From Oscarella lobularis (taxonomy: Eukaryota > Porifera > Homoscleromorpha > Homosclerophorida > Oscarellidae): a stretch of 64,000 bases of DNA. The notes under the pieces are model-generated. The model saw only the letters and a list, made by a program, of their open reading frames with translations, was not told the origin of the DNA and did not search any database. The stretch is taken from NCBI RefSeq assembly GCF_947507565.1, contig NC_089178.1:1178001-1242000 (forward strand). Direction: 5' to 3'. This document shows, in pieces, positions 25,618-39,211 of this stretch (position 1 is its first letter; each line of letters begins with the position of its first letter). Position numbers and translations under genes: made by a program.

Positions 25618-28296
25618 TTTGATAAAAGGCAATATCGTCCGATCCAATTCGCCTCACAATCTATTCTCCTCACGTACTCAACCTGACGCTCGTCGACACG
25701 CCCGGAATAACTAAAGTACGAGAGACCAGAAAAAGAAAAGAATGACGTCGTTTAATTAAATTACGTTGCTATTGAGGTTCCCGTCGGCGATCAGCCCGCC
25801 GACATCGAAAAACAAGTTCGCGATCTCGTCGTGTCCTACATCAAGAATCCGAATTGTCTAATACTCTCGGTGACGCCGGCGAACGCCGATCTAGCGACGA
25901 GCGAAGCGCTGAAGATCGCCAAATACGTCGATCCGGAGGGAAATCGAACGCTCGCCGTGTTGACCAAGTTGGATCTCATGGACAAGGGAACTGACGCTCT
26001 TGACGTTCTAACAGGAAGAAGTATGTTGAGAGAACCTATAATATCATTGGAGATCTATGTAGATATGGTTCTAGTTATTCCTGTAAAGCTTGGGATTATT
26101 GGCATGGTCAATCGGAGTCAATATGACATCAACGTCAATAAGGTTGTATTGATTCAATGAGAAATTGTCTGGTTGTTGTATTAATTAAAAGAGTCGATTT
26201 AGCCTATTCGAGAAGCTCTTCTCGAAGAGGAGAAATTCTTCAAGCAAAACTACCCGGGATTGGCGTCGAAATCAGGCACAATCTACCTCGCTCGAACATT
26301 GAACAAGGTATAAGAAATGTGTCTCAAAAAAAAGATTGATCGCGTTTTTCTTTTTCGCGCGCGAAGCTCTTGATGCATCACATTCGCGAATGTTTGCCCG
26401 AGTTGAAAAGTCGCATCAACGTCACGCTGAACCAGCACCAAGCGACGCTGACGAACTACGGTGAACCCGTGCGCGAACGCGGTCCACTTCTCCTTCAGAT
26501 CATCACGAAGTTCGCCACGATCTATTGCAGCATCATCGAGGGAACGGCTCGCGATATACAAACGACTGAACTGTAATGCGATTAATTAACAAATAGTATA
26601 GTGATGACGTGAGTGAGCGAGTTCTCTTAGGTCGGGTGGAGCTCGAATTGGATACATTTTTTATGACATTTTTGGACGCGCTTTGAGGTCGGTTGATCCC
26701 CTCGCCGGTCTGACTCGATCTGACATTCTAACGGCGATAAGAAATGCAACGGTAAGAGAAGACTCGTTTCCTCTGTCTTGGTTTTTTTTTATTTGTCTTG
26801 CCTTTTTTTTGTCAGGGTCCCAGACCCGTTCTTTTCGTGCCCGAGATTGCGTTTGAGTTGTTAGTGAGACGGCAGGTTAAACGACTCGAAGATCCCAGTT
26901 TGAGATGCGTCGAATTGGTTTATGAAGAACTGCAGCGAATTATTCAGTATTGTATCCGAAGTGTAAGGCGCACTCTGACGTAGTAGTTGCCTTTGAGAGC
27001 AATGATTCTCTCTCTCTATCCAGATTCAAGACCTCCAGAGGTTTCCCCATTTGCAGGAAAGGATAGTCGAAGTCTTGATGGGTCTTCTTCGCCAACGCGT
27101 TTCGCCGACCAATCAAATGGTTTCCAATCAATGAAGCCTCTTTCCTTAGATCTCGTACGCGATACAAATGATATAGGTTGAAAATTTGATTTCTATTGAA
27201 TTGGCATACACGAACACGAACCATCCCGATTTCGTTGGCGGCGCTGCAATCGTATCCGACTGGGTATTGAGAGAGCAGGTCAGTCAGTTCGTTGACGCGT
27301 GGAGAAAAAAAAGGGAGGATATTTTCGTTTTTATAGAGTCGTCAAAAGAAACGAAAGCAGCAGTTAGCGGTAAGAAGTTCTGTCATGTTTCCACACCATG
27401 CACTTGTCGCTCGTCATCGTTGTTTTTGTTAGAATGCAGCACCAGCTCAAGAAGACAAAAAGGTTAACCAACGATTCACCTTTCTTTTTTTTCCTTTTGA
27501 TTGGAACGCGATTTGTCAGACTACTTCGAAGGGAGAGTCCTTCGGTGTTTGGCTGCTTGGCGGCCGCAGCGCTAATAAAGAGAAAGAGCAGGCGGCAGCA
27601 GCATCAGCGGAGGCCAGCACTGAGCACGAAACGGAAGATACTTTAGCACCTCTTGTCGAATCGTCTCACAGTACTTCTGTTGATACTAGTGGCTGGAAAT
27701 TTCACTCTGACTCGGTGTGAATGCTTGCTTTGCTTATGTTTTTTTCAATTGAATTTTTACTTTGTAGCCGGCTGAGAATCTCTCGGACTTGTCTACGAAG
27801 CAGAAGATGGAAGTGGAATTGATCGGTAACAGGTTTGATTTTTAATTAATTCTGTAGTTTCTAACTGAGACTTTAGAGAAATTGATTAAAAGCTATTTTA
27901 ACATAGTCCGGAAGAATATTCTAGATAGGTACGGTGGGCGGGATAAAAGACTATTTTGCACTTTACTAGATCTTTTTAGCATTCCCAAGACCGTAATGCA
28001 CTTTCTTGTGAATAACGTCAAGGAAAGGCTACAAAGTGCACTTGTCAGTGCACTATACAAGGTCTGCATTTAGTATCCGGTTGGGGTCATTAATTATGTA
28101 CATATAGGAGTCGGAATTTGAAGATCTCCTCGAAGAATCCCAACAGATTGCAATAAAACGTCAAGAGGCAGCTGATATGGTGAAGGTATGCATGTGCCTA
28201 GTATATAGAGAGACAGACTATACAAGAGGCATTACACAGGCTCTACAAAAAGCGTCGGAGGTAGTCAGCGAAATTCGTGACATTCAACTTTGGTAA
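25029..28296 (+). CDS. DNM1L: Dynamin-1-like protein (DRP1), mitochondrial/peroxisomal fission GTPase
   Basis: Starts [34 protein letters not shown] and splices at about 25130 into [19 protein letters not shown] (P-loop). Further exons give [25 protein letters not shown] (switch II DxxG), [14 protein letters not shown], and [16 protein letters not shown] (TKxD). The stalk follows ([45 protein letters not shown]). There is no PH domain; a short variable Ser/Ala-rich insert (about 27350-27720) precedes the GED ([15 protein letters not shown] ... KRQEAADM), ending IRDIQLW and TAA at 28294-28296. The missing PH and proline-rich domains and the terminal W identify DRP1 rather than classical dynamin. 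About 18 exons. Confidence 0.92.
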
Positions 28297-28421
28297 TGAC
28301 GCGTGACCCCATATAAATTTGTTGTTCGGGTAAAATATAGAACAAGATCACGTGCACCGGGCCCGCGCTGTCCTTGAGCATGCGCGAAGGCCGCTCAAAA
28401 GTTTCTTGCGCCGCGCCAAAC

Positions 28422-29843
28422 ATGGAGAACTCTTACTTCGACGACGTACGTCTCGTGCGAACGAGCCGCTCTCCTCTCCAACTTGTCATTTAGGACTATC
28501 TCGACGACGCGGACGTCGAACTGGAAGAAGAAGAGCGAGAGCGCATTCAAGAAGCAAGTCCCGTCTCATTGACAGCCTCATTCCCTTTCTAAACGTCGAA
28601 ATAGATCGACGATCTCGTCTCGAAGGCTCTTCCCGAAGCGCCCGACGACTTCGTCGACGAGGAAAGCGAAGAAAACGACGAGGAAAACGACGAGAATCGA
28701 CGAGGACTCGTATCGGAAGACGAGAGTCGTCGTCTTCAGTACGATCAACTCGAAATACTCTACGCGGCGCAGAATCGACAGATACGGCAGCTCGGCGACG
28801 AACTCGAACGCGAAAAAGCGGACGGCGAAAAAGCGAAGCGAATTTTGAATCATCATCTCGCCGCCGCTCGAATGGAAATCGAACGCAAAACGAAAGAGTG
28901 AGAAGAAAATCGCTTTTTTTTCTCTCGCAAGTCTCAAAATTTTGAATTTTAAGATTCGATCAAATTATTCGTCTTTTGGAAAACGAGAAAAATCGGAATC
29001 GTCACTTTGAAGCGCAAATTGAGAATCTTAACGTCGAAATTCAAAGTCTTATCGATGCGAGAGATAAAGCCATGTCCGACTTGGTCGCCTCTCGTACGGC
29101 TTTGGATAGCGTGAAGCAACAGCTTCATCAGGTCAATCGGTCCGAAACGCTGACGAGAGCAAGGCAAGACCATGAGCGTTCATTGGCTGCTTTGACGCAA
29201 AGACATCATGAAGAACTATTGGCAATTCGTCAGGAATTGGACGTTGCTAATCAAGGCTTGACTGCAAAGGTCAGAATTAATTAATTAATAAATTAATTAA
29301 GGGTATTTGATTTTGATAGGATACTGAATTGGATCATGTGCGTGAGCAATTGGCCAAGGCTCTACGCGAAGGCGAAATGGCGAAATTGGATCGAGCCGAA
29401 TTGGTCAATAAATTGACTCGTAATTTGGAAGAGAGTCAATCGCGGAATCAGCAGCTTCTGGAGTCCGGTGAGTTGGAGAGACAGATCGTTCTAATCAACA
29501 TAACCCCCCCCCCCCCCCCCCCCCCCCGGATTTGAACTTAGGAGGGTCTCATCAGGTGGCTGAATTGAAAGTTCAATTGCAACGACTGGGAACGGCTTGT
29601 CAAGAGAAACAATCCGAGAACGACTCTCTACGCGTAAATAAAATAAATAAATTATAATAAAAGTTGATGTCTTTATTTTGGGAACCAGCTTCAAATTTCT
29701 GAAATGGACAAGAGGATTCAAACGGAGAGGCAAGAGAGCGAAGAACGTTTAAATAGCACCATTGCTCAGCTTAGAGGGACGAATGGATATAAGACTTGTT
29801 CCACGTACGTTGTCTATATATTTTTCATTTTCTTTTTTATGTC

Positions 29844-29874
<31 letters not shown>

Positions 29875-31287
29875 CGCGCAGAACGGAGACTGATTTTGTT
29901 CAGTTGAATTTTAGTTTTGAAAACGTTGTTGGGCAGCTTGAAGCGAAAGAGCAAGAAGTCTCGAGTTTAACCAATCACGTGGAGCAGCTGAAACGGGTCA
30001 TAGAAGACGAACGGCGGCGCCGATGCGAAGGCGAAACGCGCGCCAATCGCGCCGAAATCGCGACTCTCGAAGCAAATAACTCGATAGAAGTACGAAAAGA
30101 ACTAGAAAAGCGCGTAGAAGAACTTGAAATTGAATTACGGAAGGTGCCGGGAAGAAAGATACGTTCAAAAATAAAATTAATTTTATTTTCTCGCTTTTCT
30201 AGCAAACTGCTCGGCACGAAGAAGAGAAAAAAGAGAGCTTGGAAAAGTAGACGTTTATAGCTATAATTTCAAAAGAATCTAATTATGATTATTTAGATGT
30301 CGTCAAGGATGCCTTCAGCTTCACACGGCTTCCTACGAGCGTCTTAAAGAGACTCTAAAGCAGGAACACTCGAAACAGATGAACGATTTGAGGTACAGTT
30401 ATTAAAATATACATAGAGTCAACTACGCTCATGTTTCTAGATCTGAGTTGAGGAGTCGAGAAGTGAATGCAGAAAGTAGAGAAGCTCAACTTCGAAGAGA
30501 AATGGATGAGGTAGGGGAGAACAGTTGTCTATAGAGCGCGCGTTCATTTGATTTTCCTGGCATGCAGCTTGAAGATGAGAAGGAAAGGTCTGTGGAGGAG
30601 CAACGTCGCGTTTTGAGTGAGGAGCATAAGATGCAATTGGCTCTGCTGAAGGCGGATTGGCTGCGGGAAAAGGACAAGGAAATTAAGGAGGCGGTGAAGA
30701 ACGCCGTGCAAATTGCGCGATCCCAGTGGAAGTGCGACGCGGAGCGCGAACGACGAAGCGACGAAGCGAAGGTAAACCAGTCGAGAGTAGCACTACGAAC
30801 GATTGAGAATGAACAGAGAAGCGAACTGGAGGCGCGTCGTCAAAAGGACGTCGCGTTTCTTCAATCGCACGTTCGACGACTCGAAGACGAATTGAAGCGA
30901 ACGAAATTAGCCAAAGAGGAGGAAGCGTATCGGACGAGCGAGCAATGGGAAGCGCGAGTCGACGAATTACAGAAGGCGCTCTCCGATTTGCGTCGGCGCC
31001 ACGACGAACGCAAATCGGACGAATTGGCGAGACGACGAAGCGTGGAACTCGCTCACGAAGCGGCCTTGGAAGCGGTGAAGCGAAAATATGAGAAGGAATC
31101 GAAGACGAGGACGTTCCATCGTTCGGCGTCCGTTCATTGCCAGACAGAGTCGTCGAAAGACGACGCTTTCGTCGCAAACGTCAAGGCGTTATATGAGACT
31201 GCTCTGGCGAAGATGAAGTCGGATACCATGGCATACGTGAAGAGGCTAAGGAAGCAGATGGAGATCAAATCAAAGTCCTATAGTTAA
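28422..31287 (+). CDS. CEP152: CEP152 (Asterless) centriole-duplication scaffold
   Basis: Coiled-coil centrosomal protein that recruits PLK4. First exon MENSYFDD, then an acidic N-terminus (DYLDDADVELEEEERERIQE; DEESEENDEENDENRRG), as in CEP152. The core matches vertebrate CEP152 in order: ILYAAQNRQIRQLGDELE, ALDSVKQQLHQVNRSETL, RARQDHERSLAALTQ, LVNKLTRNLEESQSRNQQLL; later ALYETALAKMKSDTMAYVKRL resembles the conserved C-terminal segment. The protein is shorter than vertebrate CEP152 (about 1,700 residues); I estimate about 800 here. Several exon joins between 29470 and 30560 are unsure, and one intron carries a run of more than 20 C's. It begins 126 bases after DNM1L on the same strand. Confidence 0.78.
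29505..29527. repeat. Homopolymer C tract in a CEP152 intron
   Basis: An uninterrupted run of more than 20 cytosines just before GGATTTGAACTTAG. It lies in the intron after the exon ending LLESG. It may act as a polymorphic or hard-to-sequence site; length in the assembly is doubtful. Confidence 0.8.
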
Positions 31288-31334
31288 TTAATTAATTTAC
31301 TCGTGCTAAAGGTCCTGTACAATGTAGAATAGTA

Positions 31335-32616
<1,282 letters not shown>

Positions 32617-32666
32617 TCAAATATAAAAAATGTATTTACCACGGTACTGAAGGAAGTTGTTTCCCT

Positions 32667-34101
<1,435 letters not shown>

Positions 34102-35199
34102 ATGGCTAGTCGCGAACGACGATCGCGTCGAAGCTCGTCTCCGAGTCTTCGCAAAGGCTACGAAAGAGACGCGGCAGTGCGGCGTTCTGACGATCACGAC
34201 GACGGACGACGGCATCGAGACGAAAGACGAAGAAGCCGAAGTCGATCTCCAACGCGACGTCGTAGGTCGAGATCGCGCGAGCGAGACAGGAACGAGCGTC
34301 GTCGTCGTCGGGACCGCGACGGACTCGAACGAAGCGAAAAGTAGGTCTCATAGTTCGATCGATCACATTTACAGTAACGACATTTATCGCCAGTGAAAGG
34401 TTTGGTAAAGACGTAGAAGAAGAAAAGGTCGACGACGCCGAAGAAAACAAAGACAAACCCGATTTTGGTCTCTCCGGTAAGCTAGCTCAAGACACGAATA
34501 CGTATCGGGTAAGTACTAAAATTAAAATCAAAATTATTTATTGATTTTTTCTTTATTATAAGGGTGTCGTAATAAAGTATAGCGAGCCGCCTGAAGCGAA
34601 AGTTCCGAAGAAGCGATGGCGATTTTATCCCTTCAAAGGGGACGAATCGCTGAGTAAGTGGATCACATCATAACGTTCGTTGCCTACCCTAGTAGGATAT
34701 CTATCTGCCTTAGGTACACTGTACATTCACAGGCAAAGTGCTTACCTCATCGGTCGCGACAAAGATGTAAGACACTAGTGTGTCATCCAGAACAGGAATG
34801 ATGAAGTCTTATTGATTCTAGATCTGTGATATTCCCATGCATCATCCGTCGATTTCGAAGCAGCATGCCGTACTTCAATATCGGCTTGTTGACCACGAGA
34901 AACCCGACGGTTCGATGGTCAAAAAAGTCAAGTAAGTGATCCTCGCCAGTCGTCTTGTTTGATGACACGCATCTAGACCTTATGTCATCGATTTGGAGTC
35001 AACCAATGGAACGTATGTGAATAACAATCGAATTGATCCGTCTCGTTTTGTTGAACTATTTGAAAAGGCAAATGTCTATTTCCCTGATGATACCCTGCGC
35101 GGTAAAATCACTTTTTCTCTCTTTTAGGATATGTTAAAATTTGGCTTCAGTTCTCGCGAATACGTTCTCCTTCACGAACATTCCGCAGACAACGAATAA
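34102..35199 (+). CDS. SNIP1: SNIP1 (Smad nuclear-interacting protein, FHA domain)
   Basis: Nuclear protein linked to spliceosome/pri-miRNA processing. The start MASRERRSRRSSSPS begins an RS/RD/RE-rich low-complexity N-terminus (exon 1 to about 34340). Then KPDFGLSGKLAQDTNTYRGVVIKYSEPPEAKVPKKRWRFYPFKGDE precedes the FHA domain (YLIGRDKDICDIPMHHPSISKQHAVLQYR, VIDLESTNGTYVNN), an exact match to the SNIP1 arrangement. It ends SREYVLLHEHSADNE and TAA at 35197-35199. The FHA phosphopeptide residues (GRD, S..KQHA, TNGTYVN) are all present. Six short exons. An upstream in-frame ATG at 34039 would overlap the CMAS promoter and is less likely. Confidence 0.92.
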
Positions 35200-35330
35200 A
35201 CGAAAAGAGTAAAAAAGGTAGAATATGTCTATAAAAAAATAGAATGCAAATGCACACAGGCCACGTCTTCTACCCATTTGGCAGGAGTAAAATTTGTACA
35301 AAAGAAGAAAGAAAAAAATATGCGTTTTCG

Positions 35331-36560
35331 TTAGTTGAAATAGACGACGACTGCCGTAGCGTTATCTTCCAAGTGATTGCGATCCATTCCGGCCAGACCC
35401 GCTTTGACGAGCGCTTTCGCTGCGCGCGTCGGATCGCGTTGCTGCTCGACGATATCGACCGCTTCCCTATTCGTTATTCCATCCCACACACCGTCTGACG
35501 CGAGGATGAGAAACTGGAAAGGGGTAGAAGAGAGAAAATTGGCAACGCCCACCACTGTAAACACGATTTGCATTCGTTTTGGACCCCTCCCTCTTACCTT
35601 GTCTCTGCTCGTTAGAACGATGTCTTGAATTTCGGGCTCGGCACTGCATCCGAGCGAGTGAGCGAACGTGTCGCCAATCGATCGCGAAACGCAGAGTCCC
35701 GGCAAGCGCTACGTCAAAAGGAGATGAGCATGGGATAAGAACAAGGTGACGTAATTCTTACTTGCACTGGTCCAGGATTCCATATTCTATTCGGTCCAAT
35801 CAACTGTTCCCTGTGCACGTAAGAAAGAGAATCGATTACTCTACGATACTGATACTTTTTTCCCTCGGTGGCCCGACGACACGCGCGGACCACCAATGCG
35901 TGGCCGCCGATCGATCGATACTGGCGATAGGCGACGCCCCGTCGGCGCCGCGCCCCCCACAGGAAGAGAGGAAGAGAGGTGTACGTACCCACTGCGATAG
36001 GGCTCGACTTTGCCGCCTGCACGACGAACGCGCTGCGCTTCGCGCGGATCATCGCAGTTGTGATCGCGCGTCAGCGCAGCGACGCCCATCTTTCCGCTAG
36101 CGTCCTTGCGTCCGATAATCGCTCGCGTATCGCCGACGCAACCGATGACGAGCTCGCCGACCGCTCGATTGATGACCGCGTACGTCGCAGTCGTTCCGCT
36201 CAGCGACGCGTCGATCGATCCGTTGACAATCGCGGCGTGCGTGCGTGTGCACGCTTGTTTCATCGACGTTTTTCGATCGCTAGCAAAGTCTTTCGCGCGT
36301 TCGATCTTTTCGTAGAGAAGATCGCGAGCTTGGTGGGCGACTGCCTTTCCGTTGGCGCCGTGTCCGTCGAGAACGCTCACGTAGAGATCGCCTGTCGACT
36401 TCATCTGCTGAATCTTGAACGTGTCTTGGTTTTCGAGCTTTCGTCCCGTGTCCGTGTAACCGCCGGCGCGAACGCTCGTCGCCGCTTTGGGCGCCGGTTC
36501 GTTTCGGCCGCACGGTCCCGCCCGGGAAGCCCGCAAAACGGAGTAACCTTCACGCGACAT
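35331..36560 (-). CDS. PP2C-family protein phosphatase (PPM), plant/protist-like subtype
   Basis: Metal-dependent Ser/Thr phosphatase. Start MSREGYSVLRASRAGPCG at 36560. Conserved metal sites are visible: KLENQDTF, VSVLDGHGANG, LILASDGVWDG and LEDNATAVVV (last Asp). Between them are SGTTATYAVI, VGDTRAIIGR and LTRDHN, then an exon REQLIGPNRIWNPGPVQ spliced to RLPGLCVSRSIGDTFAHSLG. The GPxRIW...PGLxxSRSxGD form is typical of plant and protist PP2Cs and not of the common animal PPM1A/B/D forms. Catalytically complete by inspection. Four to five exons. It lies 180 bases from BICD on the same strand. Confidence 0.85.
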
Positions 36561-36740
36561 TTCGACGCCTCGACTCGACACCCCGAAGTGCGATTAGCTG
36601 CAAGCACGAGACCTTTTGAAACTCCTCCTCCTGTTCCTCCTCCACTTGCTAATCGAATTCTTATGTCTTTATTATTATCTCACAATAGAGCGCCAGAGAG
36701 TCTGCGCCGAAAATAATAGAAAAAATGAATCTATATCTAT

Positions 36741-39042
36741 CTATATCGTAGACGAAGGTAATTGTCTCGGTATATTGTACATGCGTTCTTTTTCGATTTC
36801 AAAATCTTCCAGGCGCTGACGAAGAGAAATCTTCTGCTTGATCGTCGCCGAGAGCATGCTTTCGAGTGTGCGCCGCTCATTCTCCGATTCTTCGAGTCGC
36901 AGCTGCAATTCGGTCAACTGAGACACATATTCGTCGCAGCGATTCGCAAAAACCGATCTCATGTGACCGTATTCGCTTTCGCGTTTCCGAGCGTCCTTCA
37001 ATTCCAAGCGAAGCTGCTCGATAATCTCCTCAAGAATTTTTCTATCGCTTTCAAATCGACTTCGAGCATTCTCCACGGCCGTTTCAGCGGACGTCCTCAA
37101 CGCCTTCATCAGAACTTTCATCGTCACGACTTCCTCCTCTTTGACGCAGAGCTGACGCTGAAGACGACCCACTTTCTCTTGCAGCGCCTCCACTTTATCA
37201 TCGTCCTCAACGAGATCCTCCTTGTGAGCCGCCTCGGCGACAGCAGAAGCGGCGGCAGACGTAGAAAACGACGACGACGAACGTTTCAACGAACGACGCG
37301 ATCGTTCGAGCGACAATTCGACGGTCCGTTCGACGGCACGCTTGAGCGCAACGCCTCGCTGTTTGACGCGAGCAATCGTTTGCAGACACATCGTACCGAC
37401 GCTCAGAGACGACGACTCCAATTCCGTCGTCGTTTCATCGTCGTCGTCGTCATCGTCGTCGTCGGCGACATCGCCGTTCATAAGACAAACGTATCGATAA
37501 AGTTTCTTCAGTTCGCCGCAAACGACGTCGACGTCGTGTCTCGCCCGCTCGAGATTCGCCTCGACGTCGTTCCGCGCCGTCGTCTCGCGCTTGCATTCGG
37601 TCGCCAGTTCGTCCAAGCGAGTCGCCTGTTCGCCGACGAGCGCGCGAGCTTCGTTCAGATCGCGTTCGAGCGACGCCATTCGATTGGCGGCGACGCGTTC
37701 GACGTCGTGAACGCCGCCGTCAAGTCCTTTTAGTCGTACGCCGAGCGACGCGAGCTGCGCTTCGAGATTCGAAATCGTGGTTCGATGCTGCTCGTCCTTC
37801 CCTTCGTAGGCTCCTACTTTCGTTTTTAGGTGTTCGATCTCTTCTGTTGAACTCGCCTCGAGTTTTGCGAGAGCGTGTCGCACTTCGGCTAATTCTCTCT
37901 CCGTCTTGAGCTGCTTCGAAACGATCTCCGGCGTCGCGTCGACGCATCGACGTCGTCGCGTCGATTCTAGCTCGTCGACGAGCCGACTTCGTTCCTCTCG
38001 AAGCGACTGCACTTCGTCCTCCAATCGCATCACACGCGACGGATCGACGTCGACGGAATGAAGCAATTCATCCGATAGGCAACTCGCACTTATTGCAGCA
38101 TCCGTTTCATCTCGTCCCAATTGAGGATTGTCGTCGTCGTGAACGGAGGAGGCGACTGGTAACGATTCCCTTGCTGTGACGGCGGCGACCAATTGCTCTT
38201 CGATTTCTCGTCTCGCTTTACGCTCTTCCGTTAGAGTGTCGAACATCTGGGCGGCACGTTGCTCGACCAATTGCCGTTCGATGGCCGTCGATTGAACTTG
38301 CTCTTCCAGCGTTTCCGCTTCCGTCTGGAGGGAGGCGTTCAAGTCGCGCAGGCTCTCGCATTCGGCTTCGAGTGCGCGAAATCGCGATAGTTTTTCGCTC
38401 AGGACATTGGCGTCGGCATCGAGTTCGCGATTGAGTTGCGCGAGACGAGTCTCGTTGCCGCGCACTTGTCGCAATTCGGTGGCGAGACGACGTTCGTTCG
38501 ATTTGACTCGTTCTAATTCGGTTGCCATGGTTTCGGCATCGGCGAAACGATCCGCGTCGATTCGATCCGCTTTTTTGACTGCTTTCAATTGGCTCTGCAA
38601 TTCGCCGATGCGACCGTTCAACGCCGTCTCGCGACTCTCGCTCTCCTTCAGAAGACGCGTACGGATTTCGTCTGTGTCGCGTACGCGCCGATCCAATTCC
38701 CGTTGCATTTCAGCGAGAGTCTACATACGAGAAGATTTCGCTCCGCGTATCCTACTGACTACGTGTCTATATGTATATATGCTCTACCTCTTGTTTTGTG
38801 TGTAGATCTTCTCTCGCCGTTTCGTAGAGACTCTCGAGGCGCTCGTGCTCTTCTTCGAGTCGCTCTTTGTCTTGTAGTAAGGCGAGACCACACTGGGCCG
38901 CTTTCATTCGCTCGTCGGTTGCCTCTTCGAGTTCGTTTCGAAGGCGATCGAGTTCGGCGTGGAGAAGGAGAAGATTGTCCGAGTCATTTTGAGGCGACAG
39001 GAGAGTCGTCTCCGCCAGATGTGCCCCAAAATCCGCGTTCAT
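36741..39042 (-). CDS. BICD2: Bicaudal-D dynein adaptor
   Basis: Long coiled-coil adaptor linking cargo to dynein/dynactin. Exon 1 (39042 to about 38790) reads LHAELDRLRNELEEATDERMKAAQCGLALLQDKERLEEEHERLESLYE, matching the BICD N-terminus including the AAxxGLALL dynein light-intermediate-chain-binding (CC1) box. Exon 2 (to 36741) is a 650-residue coiled coil. Its C-terminus (MRSVFANRCDEYVSQLTELQ ... ATIKQKISLRQRLEDFE) is the conserved BICD cargo-binding domain. The internal acidic run (DDDDDDDD near 37440-37465) separates coils. Overall length, about 745 residues, fits the family. Only one intron, unusual for this window. Confidence 0.88.
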
Positions 39043-39211
39043 GTTTCTGAAATAGGTTAGTGACCGTCTGTAAGCTATTCCATCCTCGATTTATTTGAAG
39101 GCCAGCCTACGTCATTATGAAGTGCGCTATGCGGCGAATCACCGTCAATCACGAGTCTTGTCTTGTGATAGTGTAGTGTAGCTCTTTTATACAACTCTGG
39201 AACCGTTGGAA
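39043..39211. promoter_or_regulatory. Shared divergent promoter of BICD and the ENT transporter
   Basis: Start codons of head-to-head genes are 169 bases apart. A short direct CTTGTCTTGTGATAGTGTAGTGTAG stretch (about 39155-39180) and ATTTATTTG are the only features noted. No TATA element is clear near the expected positions, apart from TTTTATAC at 39187, upstream of the ENT start. Confidence 0.4.

Noticed and set aside
28352-28945. 197-codon Arg/Ser-rich plus-strand frame
   Set aside because: Wrong-frame reading through CEP152 exons and introns; the true frame matches CEP152.
35979-36716. 245-codon open frame on the plus strand
   Set aside because: Complement of the PP2C exons, whose motifs and splice sites are clear on the minus strand.
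36762-37733. 323-codon open frame on the plus strand
   Set aside because: Complement of the BICD coiled-coil exon; long shadow frames are expected opposite Glu/Arg-rich coils.
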